Positions 19,122 to 26,873 of a stretch of DNA of 64,000 nt are shown here, one piece after another (the first letter of the stretch is position 1; the number at the start of each line of letters is the position of its first letter). The position numbers and the translations under genes were made by a program. The stretch covers positions 124,001-188,000 of the forward strand of contig DDLX01000043.1 of assembly GCA_002340355.1 (NCBI GenBank), read 5' to 3'. The notes under the pieces were generated by a model. It searched no databases. It had not been told where the DNA came from and saw only the letters and a program-made list of their open reading frames with translations. This stretch comes from Cytophagales bacterium UBA2561. GTDB lineage: Bacteria > Bacteroidota > Bacteroidia > Cytophagales > Thermoflexibacteraceae.

Positions 19122-20045
19122 CTAATTTCCTCCAATTTGTTCTTGTTGATCTTGATAATTTTTCAATTCATTTCCTAAAAATTGGGCTATTGCTTTTGGA
19201 TTGTAATAGCTAAGCGTATCTAAAGCATAAACTAATTTATGTCCATTTTCTGTCATGAGATACTCTATTGAACCAATTTGAATACCATTGACATCAAGAA
19301 AAATCTCAAACAACTCTAAGTCTGTTTCTACGTGATTTTTAATTAATTTTACTTTTTTACTTTTATTATTTGGAGTAAGTGGTTTTCCTAAGTCTGAAGT
19401 ACCAATACTTACCGCATCGTATAATTTTCCATTGATAAATTCTAACCGAATAATTTGTTCATCCACAGGTCGGATATATTCTTGTAATAAATAAATACCG
19501 TCTGGTGAAGCTATTTCTTCGTAGTTAGTTAAGAATTGGGAAAATTCATCTAAATTCTGAAATAAACGTACTCCTGTAGTTCCTTCACTCTGATTAGGCT
19601 TGAAAATAAATGATTGATGTTCAAACTGTTGAGCTAATCGCCACAAAACAGAAGAACTATTTCCTGCTAAGGTACGAGGAGTCTTAATCTCGAATTGCCG
19701 CAAAGCAAAATACTGTTTTAACTTGCTCATTTCCAAAGCTAAAGCCTTTGAGCCATTGATAACTTTACGTCCATTCATTTCGAGCCATGTTAGAATTTGG
19801 TCAGTAAATGTTACGGCGTAAGGATGTCGTAAATGAGCTGAGGCACTAATTCGGCTGAAGAAAATACCACGTGGTGGAGTGAGTGAAAAATCCCAGTCTT
19901 TTTCATTAATAAACCACTCCTCATAAGCTACACCTGCCTTTTTTAGCTCTTTGGCGAGCGGGTGCATCCAATCAGTATCTTCGTGAAGAATATAGACTTT
20001 TGGCTGGATATGAAAACGATTGAGATTTAGGGGAGTAGTAGTCAT
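19122..20045 (-). CDS. ATP-grasp protein, RimK-like
   Basis: A 307-residue cytoplasmic protein of the ATP-grasp superfamily, related to RimK-type carboxylate-amine ligases. VYILHEDTDWM begins the N-terminal alpha/beta domain. FIFKPNQSEGTTGVRLF near 145-161 is the ATP-binding strand plus loop, YLLQEYIRP near 184 the hinge, and IIRLEFINGKLYDAV near 197 the following strand. The family joins an acid to an amine through an acyl-phosphate, but the substrate cannot be told here. IEYLMTENGHKLVY near 262 fits a metal-binding region less well than classical N[GS]N sequences, so activity is not certain. It is divergent from clpX with 81 bases between them. Confidence 0.8.
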   Translation of the reverse strand: MTTTPLNLNRFHIQPKVYILHEDTDWMHPLAKELKKAGVAYEEWFINEKDWDFSLTPPRGIFFSRISASAHLRHPYAVTFTDQILTWLEMNGRKVINGSKALALEMSKLKQYFALRQFEIKTPRTLAGNSSSVLWRLAQQFEHQSFIFKPNQSEGTTGVRLFQNLDEFSQFLTNYEEIASPDGIYLLQEYIRPVDEQIIRLEFINGKLYDAVSIGTSDLGKPLTPNNKSKKVKLIKNHVETDLELFEIFLDVNGIQIGSIEYLMTENGHKLVYALDTLSYYNPKAIAQFLGNELKNYQDQQEQIGGN

Positions 20046-20070
20046 GTTTTCAGGGATTTAAGTGAAAAAT

Positions 20071-20085
20071 TTGACCGTCAGTCAA
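20071..20085. promoter_or_regulatory. Operator-like inverted repeat TTGAC-N5-GTCAA
   Basis: A perfect 5-bp inverted repeat with a 5-base spacer sits in the 81-base gap between the divergent ATP-grasp gene and clpX. The half-site spacing is like that of TetR-family operators. No regulator gene is adjacent, so function is speculative. Confidence 0.35.
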
Positions 20086-20126
20086 GGGAATTCAAATACA
20101 GTTTAATTAGGAACGAAATCCATAGA

Positions 20127-21482
20127 ATGAAGGATGCTTTAAACTCAACAAAGATAAACGCCAAGTTTGAGTTTTACGAGATTGCACCCAAAAATTTAGA
20201 CTTTTTCGGTAATTTTCGGTTTGAAAGTGATGAATTAAATGTTAAAATAGTGACGAATATTAAGGAAGATAATCTCTGTTCTTTTTGTGGAACAGAAAAA
20301 AAGGAAACCACTTTTATGGTTTCAGGATTAAATGGTACATGGATTTGTGAAAACTGCATTTTAGATGCTTTTGAAATTTACCAACAAGAAACACAACAAA
20401 AAATACAAAACCAAATCAACTTAGGGGAAGGTTTTGAGCTATTGAAACCCGCTGAACTAAAAGCCTTTCTTGACCAATATATTATCGGGCAAGACGAAGC
20501 CAAAAAGACGGTTTGTGTGGCGGTATATAATCATTATAAACGGTTGGCACAAATGCAAAATACGACTAGCCAAACCATCATTGAGAAATCAAATATTATT
20601 TTGGTGGGAGAAACGGGAACAGGTAAAACGTTGATGGCGAAAACTTTAGCACAATTCTTACATGTTCCCTTTTGTATTGTAGATGCGACTGTAATTACGG
20701 AAGCAGGTTATGTTGGTGAGGATGTCGAAACCATTTTGACCCGACTGTTGCAGACGGCTGATTACGATGTGGAGCTTGCCGAACGAGGGATTGTTTATAT
20801 TGATGAAATTGATAAAATTGCTCGAAAATCGGATAATCCTTCAATTACTCGTGATGTCAGTGGAGAAGGTGTACAACAGGCTCTATTGAAATTACTAGAA
20901 GGAACTTTAGTGAATGTACCACCACAAGGTGGACGAAAACACCCAGATGGAAAGTTAATTCCTGTCAATACCGAAAATATTTTATTTATCTGCGGAGGGG
21001 CGTTTGATGGTATCGAAAAAAACATTGCTTCTCGCTTGAATACCAGAGCAATAGGCTTTGCAGGACAACATCATCCATTTTCTTCACAACGAGCATATTT
21101 ATTGGCAAATTTAACACAACAAGATCTGAAAAATTATGGCTTAATTCCTGAATTGGTTGGTCGCTTACCTGTTTCTGTTCATCTTAATCCATTGGATAAG
21201 AAGGCTTTAAGATCAGTACTAACTGAACCTAAAAATTCATTAATTCGTCAATATACTGAATTATTCCAATTAGAAAATATTGAGCTAGAAGTCACTTTGG
21301 ATGCATTGGATTTTATTGTAGATAAAGCTATCGAATTGAAATTAGGAGCGCGTGGATTACGCTCAATTTGTGAGAAAATATTGACCGAGGCAATGTTTTC
21401 CTTACCTTCTGTCGAAAATACCGAAAAGTTCATAGTTACGAAGGAATATGCAGAAAAACAATTTACTTTGATTAAAGATTAA
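20127..21482 (+). CDS. clpX: ATP-dependent Clp protease ATP-binding subunit ClpX
   Basis: ClpX is the AAA+ unfoldase that feeds substrates to ClpP. The N-terminal zinc-binding domain has Cys51, Cys54, Cys74 and Cys77. LDQYIIGQDEAKK near 113 begins the AAA+ module. Walker A GETGTGKT lies near 153, VGEDVETIL near 188, Walker B GIVYIDEIDKIA near 210 and the C-terminal GARGLRSICEKIL near 413. The pore loop is represented by the SGEGVQQ region. At 451 residues from ATG 20127 it is longer than usual, because about 40 residues precede the zinc domain where the family has about ten. A GTG at 20250 would give a normal 410-residue protein, so the start is uncertain. recJ follows after 60 bases. No clpP is in the window. 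Confidence 0.95.
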   Translation: MKDALNSTKINAKFEFYEIAPKNLDFFGNFRFESDELNVKIVTNIKEDNLCSFCGTEKKETTFMVSGLNGTWICENCILDAFEIYQQETQQKIQNQINLGEGFELLKPAELKAFLDQYIIGQDEAKKTVCVAVYNHYKRLAQMQNTTSQTIIEKSNIILVGETGTGKTLMAKTLAQFLHVPFCIVDATVITEAGYVGEDVETILTRLLQTADYDVELAERGIVYIDEIDKIARKSDNPSITRDVSGEGVQQALLKLLEGTLVNVPPQGGRKHPDGKLIPVNTENILFICGGAFDGIEKNIASRLNTRAIGFAGQHHPFSSQRAYLLANLTQQDLKNYGLIPELVGRLPVSVHLNPLDKKALRSVLTEPKNSLIRQYTELFQLENIELEVTLDALDFIVDKAIELKLGARGLRSICEKILTEAMFSLPSVENTEKFIVTKEYAEKQFTLIKD

Positions 21483-21542
21483 TGTGATGATAAATATTTG
21501 TTAATCAATTTTTGATAAAAAATCTAAATTTTAGTACAATTT

Positions 21543-23240
21543 ATGCCTTCCAAAAGACGAATTTATACGCCTTTGCCCGATGCGAGTCAGGTCAAAAAAT
21601 TAGCTCGAGAAATTAACATAAATCCTTCATTGGCGACCATTTTGGTACAACGAGGCATTATTGATTTTAATTCTGCCAAAGACTATTTTCGTCCCAAGTT
21701 GTCAGATTTACATTCGCCGTTTTTGATGAAAAATATGGACAAAGCCGTTAAGCGATTGACCCAAGCCATTGAGCAAAAGGAAAAAATCATGATTTACGGT
21801 GACTATGATGTAGATGGCACAACTTCGGTGGCATTGGTATATAGTTTTTTGCAAAAAATTTGTCCTGATTTACTGGATTTTTATACGCCAGATCGTTATG
21901 GAGAAGGCTATGGAATTTCTTTGAAAGGCATTGACGAAGCTAAACAGAAAGGCATCTCTTTGATTGTTGCTTTGGATTGTGGTATTCAGGCAAGAAAACA
22001 GGTCATTTATGCACAAAAAAAAGAAATTGATTTTATTATTTGTGACCATCATTTACCTGGAAAAGCTATTCCTGAAGCTATTGCTGTACTTGATCCTAAG
22101 CAAAAAGATTGCCCTTATCCCTACAAAGAATTATCAGGTTGTGGTATTGGTTTCAAATTGATGCAAGCCTATGCCGAGGCTCATCATATTTCGCTTAAAA
22201 ATTTATATAACCAATTGGATTTATTAGGATTAAGTATCTCTGCAGATATTGTTCCAATGACAGGAGAAAACCGAATTTTGATGTTTTATGGACTCCAAAG
22301 AATCAATGAAAACCCTCGTCTTGGAATTCGTGTTTTGATAGAGCTAGCTGAATTAAACTCATCTTTAACGGTTACTGATTTGGTATTTGGAATTGCTCCT
22401 CGAATTAATGCGGCGGGTCGGATGATTCATGCGAAAAATGCGATAAAATTGATGACTAGCCAAAATCAATCTGAAGTTGAAGAGTTAGCAATGACCTTAA
22501 ATACCGAAAATATGAAACGCCAAAATTTAGACCGAAAGATTACTGAAGAAGCCTTACAACTCATTGAAGTGAAAAAAGAAACTGAAAATTTTAGTACTGT
22601 TTTGGCGCAAAAAGACTGGCATAAGGGTGTAATTGGAATTGTAGCTTCTCGTTGTGTCGAAACGTATTATCGTCCCACTATTATCTTAACAGAAAATGAA
22701 AAAGGAGAAATGACAGGTTCAGCTCGTTCGATTCGAGATTTTGATATTCATGGAGCAATTTCGGAGTGTTCTGAATTCTTAACCAAATTTGGAGGACATC
22801 ATGTTGCAGCAGGTTTATCAATGAAGTCAGAAAATTTTCTTCCTTTTAAGCAGAAATTTGAAGCAGTCTGTCAAAATCGACTTCAAAAATCGGATTTGGT
22901 TTCACCGATTCGAGTAGATTTGAAATTAGATTTTTCACAAATTACGCCTAAATTTTATCAAATCTTGGAACAATTTGCTCCGTTTGGACCCAAAAATATG
23001 CGTCCTGTTTTTGAAACCGAGAAAGTGGTTGCGCCTGATGTACGTTTGCTTAATGGTAAACATTTGAAAATGACTTTAGAACAAAAAAATAAAAAAATAG
23101 AAGCTATTGCCTTTAGTATGAGTGAGTTTTATGCAGATATTTTGTACGGAAAGTCATTTTCTATTTGTTATGTTATTGAGGAAAATGAGTATAAGGGAAG
23201 ACGTTCTTTACAATTAAACATTAAGAATATACAATTTTGA
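21543..23240 (+). CDS. recJ: Single-stranded-DNA-specific exonuclease RecJ
   Basis: A 565-residue RecJ, the 5'-3' single-strand exonuclease of recombination and mismatch repair. The DHH phosphoesterase motifs are in order: IYGDYDVDGTTSVAL near 81, VALDCGIQA near 142, the DHH motif CDHHLPG near 166, and PRINAAGRM near 298. The DHHA1 domain has SARSIRDFDIH near 400 and FGGHHVAAGLSM near 418. The C-terminal OB-like domain contains FGPKNMRPVF near 482. The length matches the family. The ATG start lies 60 bases after clpX on the same strand and both may be co-transcribed. Confidence 0.96.
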   Translation: MPSKRRIYTPLPDASQVKKLAREININPSLATILVQRGIIDFNSAKDYFRPKLSDLHSPFLMKNMDKAVKRLTQAIEQKEKIMIYGDYDVDGTTSVALVYSFLQKICPDLLDFYTPDRYGEGYGISLKGIDEAKQKGISLIVALDCGIQARKQVIYAQKKEIDFIICDHHLPGKAIPEAIAVLDPKQKDCPYPYKELSGCGIGFKLMQAYAEAHHISLKNLYNQLDLLGLSISADIVPMTGENRILMFYGLQRINENPRLGIRVLIELAELNSSLTVTDLVFGIAPRINAAGRMIHAKNAIKLMTSQNQSEVEELAMTLNTENMKRQNLDRKITEEALQLIEVKKETENFSTVLAQKDWHKGVIGIVASRCVETYYRPTIILTENEKGEMTGSARSIRDFDIHGAISECSEFLTKFGGHHVAAGLSMKSENFLPFKQKFEAVCQNRLQKSDLVSPIRVDLKLDFSQITPKFYQILEQFAPFGPKNMRPVFETEKVVAPDVRLLNGKHLKMTLEQKNKKIEAIAFSMSEFYADILYGKSFSICYVIEENEYKGRRSLQLNIKNIQF

Positions 23241-23534
23241 AAATTTAGATCTTTTAATAATTGATAAAAATAACTATATATTGTAAAATATTAATGTGAT
23301 TTTATTTAATAAAAATATACCCACCTGAAATTTTAAGTTCTAAAAATGCTTCTCCACTTATTGAGTCCCTTTATTATCATTCCTTGTTCCTTTTTTTCAC
23401 AGAAAAGATCATTGTACTAGTCAAATTGGAGAGTACAAGTCATGAGTTTTTTGCAAAAAGACTAAAAAACTTACAGTAAATCAACTTTTTAAGTAAAATT
23501 CACGTAGATAATATTAATTTTTTGTTAATTCTGC
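23241..23534. other. Intergenic region, 294 bases
   Basis: An AT-rich gap between recJ and the transglutaminase-like gene, both on the plus strand. It should carry the 3' end of recJ and the promoter of the next gene. No strong hairpin or coding frame was found. Confidence 0.35.
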
Positions 23535-24350
23535 ATGAATAAACTATTTCTTAAAATCTTAACCAAAACTCATGTGAAAAAATGTACCAATCGTATTGTT
23601 TTCTTTTTGTGGCTTTTCGGAGTGTTGATTGTAAATGGACAAGCACAATCTCGTGATACCATACTGTCTTATAATCCATTTTATACCTATTTTTTAGAAG
23701 AAACAAAGCCATCTGAAAATCCAGAAAATAGTACCAAATTAGAAAGTGAACTTCTTCAATTTATCGCTGTTCAGAAAACGAAGAAAACTAAATCTCGTTC
23801 TGAAATACGGTTTTTGCGTCAGTTAAACCGACAAATTCATGATAAGTTCTTGAAAAATTATGCTCGATTCTCTTCCTTTAGTGAGACACTTCAGAATGGA
23901 AATTACGATTGTTTATCAGGAGTGATTTTGTATGTAGTGGTATTGGATACTTTAGGCTATAACTATACAATTTATCAAACTAATTATCATGTATATCTGA
24001 TGCTGTCTGTTCAAGGGCGAGATATTTTAATCGAAACAACAGACCCTATTTATGGCTTTGTAGAAAGTCCTTATCATATCCAAAAGCGTCAGGAAGAATA
24101 CGAAGTAGCTATTGAGGTGAGCAAGACAACTGAAAATTATTACACCTCTCCTCAAAAAATTCATCAGCCTACTTCGGTGCGTGAGTTGCGAAGTTTACAT
24201 TTTTATAATCAAGCCGTAGGATTGTATAATCAGCGCAAATTGGTTCAGGCTAGTAAACGACTAACTCAAGCTGAAGCAATCTATACCTCACAACGAACGC
24301 AAGAGCTTCGGCTATTTATCAATTATTATCAATCGCAATTTCACGAATAG
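23535..24350 (+). CDS. Secreted transglutaminase-like protein
   Basis: A 271-residue protein with an N-terminal hydrophobic segment (VFFLWLFGVLIVNGQA near 22-38) that looks like a signal peptide. The middle carries a plausible transglutaminase-like/papain-fold triad: Cys126 in GNYDCLSG, His152 in TNYHVYL and Asp170 in ETTDP. This resembles bacterial transglutaminase-core proteins that act as peptidases or only bind. The C-terminal region ALYNQRKLVQASKRL-like at 222-255 looks like one TPR unit. The triad is read by eye, so the family assignment is moderately sure and the substrate unknown. It is the last plus-strand gene before the tRNA cluster. Confidence 0.65.
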   Translation: MNKLFLKILTKTHVKKCTNRIVFFLWLFGVLIVNGQAQSRDTILSYNPFYTYFLEETKPSENPENSTKLESELLQFIAVQKTKKTKSRSEIRFLRQLNRQIHDKFLKNYARFSSFSETLQNGNYDCLSGVILYVVVLDTLGYNYTIYQTNYHVYLMLSVQGRDILIETTDPIYGFVESPYHIQKRQEEYEVAIEVSKTTENYYTSPQKIHQPTSVRELRSLHFYNQAVGLYNQRKLVQASKRLTQAEAIYTSQRTQELRLFINYYQSQFHE

Positions 24351-24353
24351 CAT

Positions 24354-24388
24354 AAAAAAGCCTTTGATATTAGGATTATATCAAAGGC
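24354..24388 (-). terminator. Terminator downstream of the tRNA cluster
   Basis: A perfect 11-bp stem (24360-24370 with 24378-24388) has a 7-base loop. The A-run at 24354-24359 gives a U-run on the minus strand, so it terminates the Gly-Leu-Gly tRNA transcript. It may also act on the convergent gene ending at 24350. Confidence 0.75.
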
Positions 24389-24409
24389 ACAATGAGTACT
24401 GAAAAACAG

Positions 24410-24482
24410 AGCGAAAGACGAGACTCGAACTCGCGACCCTCACCTTGGCAAGGTGATGCTCTACCAACTGAGCTACTTTCGC
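24410..24482 (-). tRNA. tRNA-Gly(GCC), copy 1
   Basis: The 73 bases fold on the minus strand as a full cloverleaf: acceptor stem GCGAAAG/CTTTCGC, D stem GCTC/GAGC, anticodon stem TCACC/GGTGA with loop TTGCCAA (anticodon GCC), T stem GCGAG/CTCGT with TTCGAGT loop (one G-T pair), and T as discriminator. CCA is not encoded. Confidence 0.95.
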
Positions 24483-24516
24483 ATCAGGCGAACAAATTTG
24501 ATGAAAATTTGAAAAG

Positions 24517-24600
24517 TACCAGGAGTGGGACTTGAACCCACACGACCCAAGGGTCACAAGATTTTAAGTCTTGCGTGTCTACCAATTCCACCATCCCGGC
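24517..24600 (-). tRNA. tRNA-Leu(TAA)
   Basis: The 84 bases fold as a class II tRNA with a long variable arm. The anticodon stem CAAGA/TCTTG encloses the loop CTTAAAA, giving anticodon TAA, and the T loop TTCAAGT is standard. Acceptor pairs include two G-T wobbles. It lies between two tRNA-Gly genes and no CCA is encoded. Confidence 0.93.
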
Positions 24601-24622
24601 AACTGTTTTTCAGTGAAAACAG

Positions 24623-24695
24623 AGCGAAAGACGAGACTCGAACTCGCGACCCTCACCTTGGCAAGGTGATGCTCTACCAACTGAGCTACTTTCGC
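24623..24695 (-). tRNA. tRNA-Gly(GCC), copy 2
   Basis: This has the same sequence as the tRNA-Gly at 24410-24482, with anticodon GCC and all stems intact. It is the promoter-proximal member of the minus-strand Gly-Leu-Gly cluster. The identical copy and short flanks point to local duplication. Confidence 0.95.
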
Positions 24696-24816
24696 TTATT
24701 ATTTTTTTGGTATTTTTTATAAAGATTTGTTTTCCTCTTTCGGAAAATGCGTTGCAAAGGTACGTTTATTTATTAGAAAATCAAGAAAACACAAGATTTT
24801 TTTTTAATTTATTTTC

Positions 24817-25284
24817 TTATTCCCATTCTGAGAAAGGTACTTTGCTGAGATTAGAATTGAAGTAACGAGCATCGTGTGTGACTTCTATTCCAATCCAATC
24901 AGGGATTTCAAAAGATGTGTTTTCGTTAGGTAATTCAATTTCAGCCACAATTAGTCCTTGATTCTCAGCATGGAATTCATCAACTTCCCAAACAAAGCCT
25001 CCGTATGAAATCTTATGACGATGCTTATCAATTAAAGGGCGTTCACAAAGCTCACTGAGCATTTGGAGGGCTTCAGGGTGTGGGATTTCATATTCAAATT
25101 CGGTACGGCTCGCTCCTTTAGATTTACCTTTGATGGTCAAAAATCCTTTATCATCAATTATTCGGATACGAACTGAACGTTCGGAATGTCGATTTAGATA
25201 TCCTTGAATGTAATGTTTTCCATGTGCTAGTTTTCGCCAGTTATCATTTTTGACTAAGAATTTGCGCTCGATTTCGGTAGCCAT
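24817..25284 (-). CDS. CYTH domain protein
   Basis: A 155-residue single-domain CYTH protein, a triphosphate tunnel metalloenzyme family that acts on triphosphate substrates such as tripolyphosphate or nucleotides. The defining ExExK motif is at the start (TEIERKFLV, residues 3-11). Charged strands that would line the tunnel follow: RSVRIRIIDDKGFLTIKGK near 36-54, FEYEIPHPEA near 63, and FVWEVDEFHAEN near 97 with VAEIELP near 113. The length is normal for bacterial single-domain members. It follows an unknown secreted protein gene by 63 bases on the same strand. Tripolyphosphatase activity is inferred from the family. Confidence 0.9.
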   Translation of the reverse strand: MATEIERKFLVKNDNWRKLAHGKHYIQGYLNRHSERSVRIRIIDDKGFLTIKGKSKGASRTEFEYEIPHPEALQMLSELCERPLIDKHRHKISYGGFVWEVDEFHAENQGLIVAEIELPNENTSFEIPDWIGIEVTHDARYFNSNLSKVPFSEWE

Positions 25285-25347
25285 ATTTGTTTGTAAGATA
25301 TTTGGTTTGTTGAGTTTATTTTTCTGCTTTTTGGGAATAAAATGAGT

Positions 25348-25878
25348 TTAAAGTTTCCATCGTTTTAAGCCCAAAGAAGCTCCACCAATTAGAGATTCTT
25401 CAACAGGGCGTTCATTTTGGTCAAAAAATCGGAGGTAATAAATTCCTGTTGAATTACAAATAAAACGAAAACCATCATAAATCTTCCCATTATAAAGACT
25501 TTTTCCGATACGATTGCCTTTGGCATCATAAAGTACCGCATAAGTTTCGCCTCGCCAATTGCTTATTTTTAAGGCATATTCGTTTCCAGCTTCTAAGACT
25601 AATCGAAAAATTCCTTTCCGAGTTTTACAATCATCACATTTTGAGCCACATAATTTGAAGCCCTTAATATAAGCATATCCATTCTGGAGTTTCGCCGCAC
25701 TAATTTTACGGTGAAAGTCGCATTGTTCTGCACGATAAATTTCGTTACGTTCGGTTTGAGTTAAAGAATCTTTTGCTTGATTTTGACCCCATAAATTTGC
25801 CGTCAATCCAAAAAGAATTCCCCAAGTAAACAATAAATAGTGCATAAAAATTGGCGGTTTTTGACGTAATTTACTCAT
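25348..25878 (-). CDS. Secreted protein of unknown function
   Basis: A 176-residue protein with a signal peptide (hydrophobic FMHYLLFTWGILFGLTANLW near 11-30, likely cleaved after LWGQ). The mature part has Cys residues in QCDFH and in LCGSKCDDCKTRKG near 77-90, which may form disulfides. A beta-rich stretch follows, rich in Gly and aromatic residues (YALKISNWRGETYAVLYD, YDGFRFICNSTGIYYLRFF). No family is recognised. An internal ATG at residue 12 is an alternative start. It lies upstream of the CYTH gene on the same strand, so the two may form an operon. Confidence 0.7.
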   Translation of the reverse strand: MSKLRQKPPIFMHYLLFTWGILFGLTANLWGQNQAKDSLTQTERNEIYRAEQCDFHRKISAAKLQNGYAYIKGFKLCGSKCDDCKTRKGIFRLVLEAGNEYALKISNWRGETYAVLYDAKGNRIGKSLYNGKIYDGFRFICNSTGIYYLRFFDQNERPVEESLIGGASLGLKRWKL

Positions 25879-26090
25879 TTCCTAAAACTTGAACAAATGT
25901 TTTTCTAATTTTTTGATAAATTTTGCATAGACAAATGGCTAAATACGATTACGAATTATTCTGTACACCCCAAAAATGTCTGGTCTCATGGTTTTTAAAT
26001 ATACGTTGTGAAGCAATACCAATAAGAATAAATTCGTAATAAGGTCTAATAGGTGAATAATAATAGTTTATTTTAAAAATATTTAACATT

Positions 26091-26873
26091 ATGTGTTTAT
26101 TAGCCTTTTCATTAGAAATGCACCCTAAATATGAATTGATTCTGGTAGCAAATCGAGATGAGTTTTTTGCGCGTCCTACTCTCCCCATGCACTTTTGGGA
26201 ATCTAACGATAATTTACTGGCAGGCAAAGATTTACAAGCCGAAGGAACATGGTTAGGTTTTCACAAAAATGGAAAATTTACGGTATTGACCAATTACCGA
26301 GATGGTTTCAAGGAACAAAAAAATGTACCATCACGAGGAAAATTAACTACTCACTTTTTAGAAAAAGAAACCTTAAATGCTGAGTGTTATGTTCAGCAGA
26401 TTGAAAAAATTAAGGCTAGTTATAATGGTTTTAATTTAGTGGTTTCAGACAAAACAGGATTTTACTATATTTCTAATTATTCTTCTTATATTCAGAAACT
26501 TAAAAAAGGAATTTATGCTTTAAGTAATAGTATTCTGAATGATTTCTCATGGCACAAAACCGCTAAAAGTAAAGCCAAATTAATGACATTACTTGAAAAT
26601 CCAGAAGATTCTACCAATGAATTATTGGATAAACTTTTGGAACTTATGACGGATACTAATTTAGCGAATGATGCTCAGTTGCCGAATACGGGAGTTCCTT
26701 ATGAATGGGAAAAAGGACTTTCTTCAATGTTTATTTCTGCCTTCCCAAATTATGGAACACGTTGTACGACTGCTGTTTTGCGAGAATACTCGGGTAAAAC
26801 AATAGTTCGAGAAATTACTTATAATAATACACAAAAGCGACTTTCAGACTTGACATATTATTTAGAAAACTAA
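26091..26873 (+). CDS. NRDE/TANGO2 family protein
   Basis: A 260-residue NRDE-family protein, related to eukaryotic TANGO2. The N terminus MCLLAF has Cys2, which is the predicted nucleophile of this Ntn-hydrolase-like fold. The signature VANRDEFFARPT lies near 21-32, followed by WLGFHKNGKFTVLTNYRD near 56-73. SRGKLTTHFL near 83 and GTRCTTAVL near 224 are also typical. The true function is unsettled; a haem-handling role has been proposed for TANGO2. The stop codon overlaps that of the convergent cyclic-nucleotide-binding gene by four bases, so no terminator separates them. Confidence 0.92.
   Translation: MCLLAFSLEMHPKYELILVANRDEFFARPTLPMHFWESNDNLLAGKDLQAEGTWLGFHKNGKFTVLTNYRDGFKEQKNVPSRGKLTTHFLEKETLNAECYVQQIEKIKASYNGFNLVVSDKTGFYYISNYSSYIQKLKKGIYALSNSILNDFSWHKTAKSKAKLMTLLENPEDSTNELLDKLLELMTDTNLANDAQLPNTGVPYEWEKGLSSMFISAFPNYGTRCTTAVLREYSGKTIVREITYNNTQKRLSDLTYYLEN

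Noticed and set aside
24410..24695. The tRNA cluster as an integration site
   Set aside because: No integrase, direct repeat of a tRNA 3' end or other mobile-element sign lies on either side; the two identical tRNA-Gly genes are sufficient to explain the repetition.
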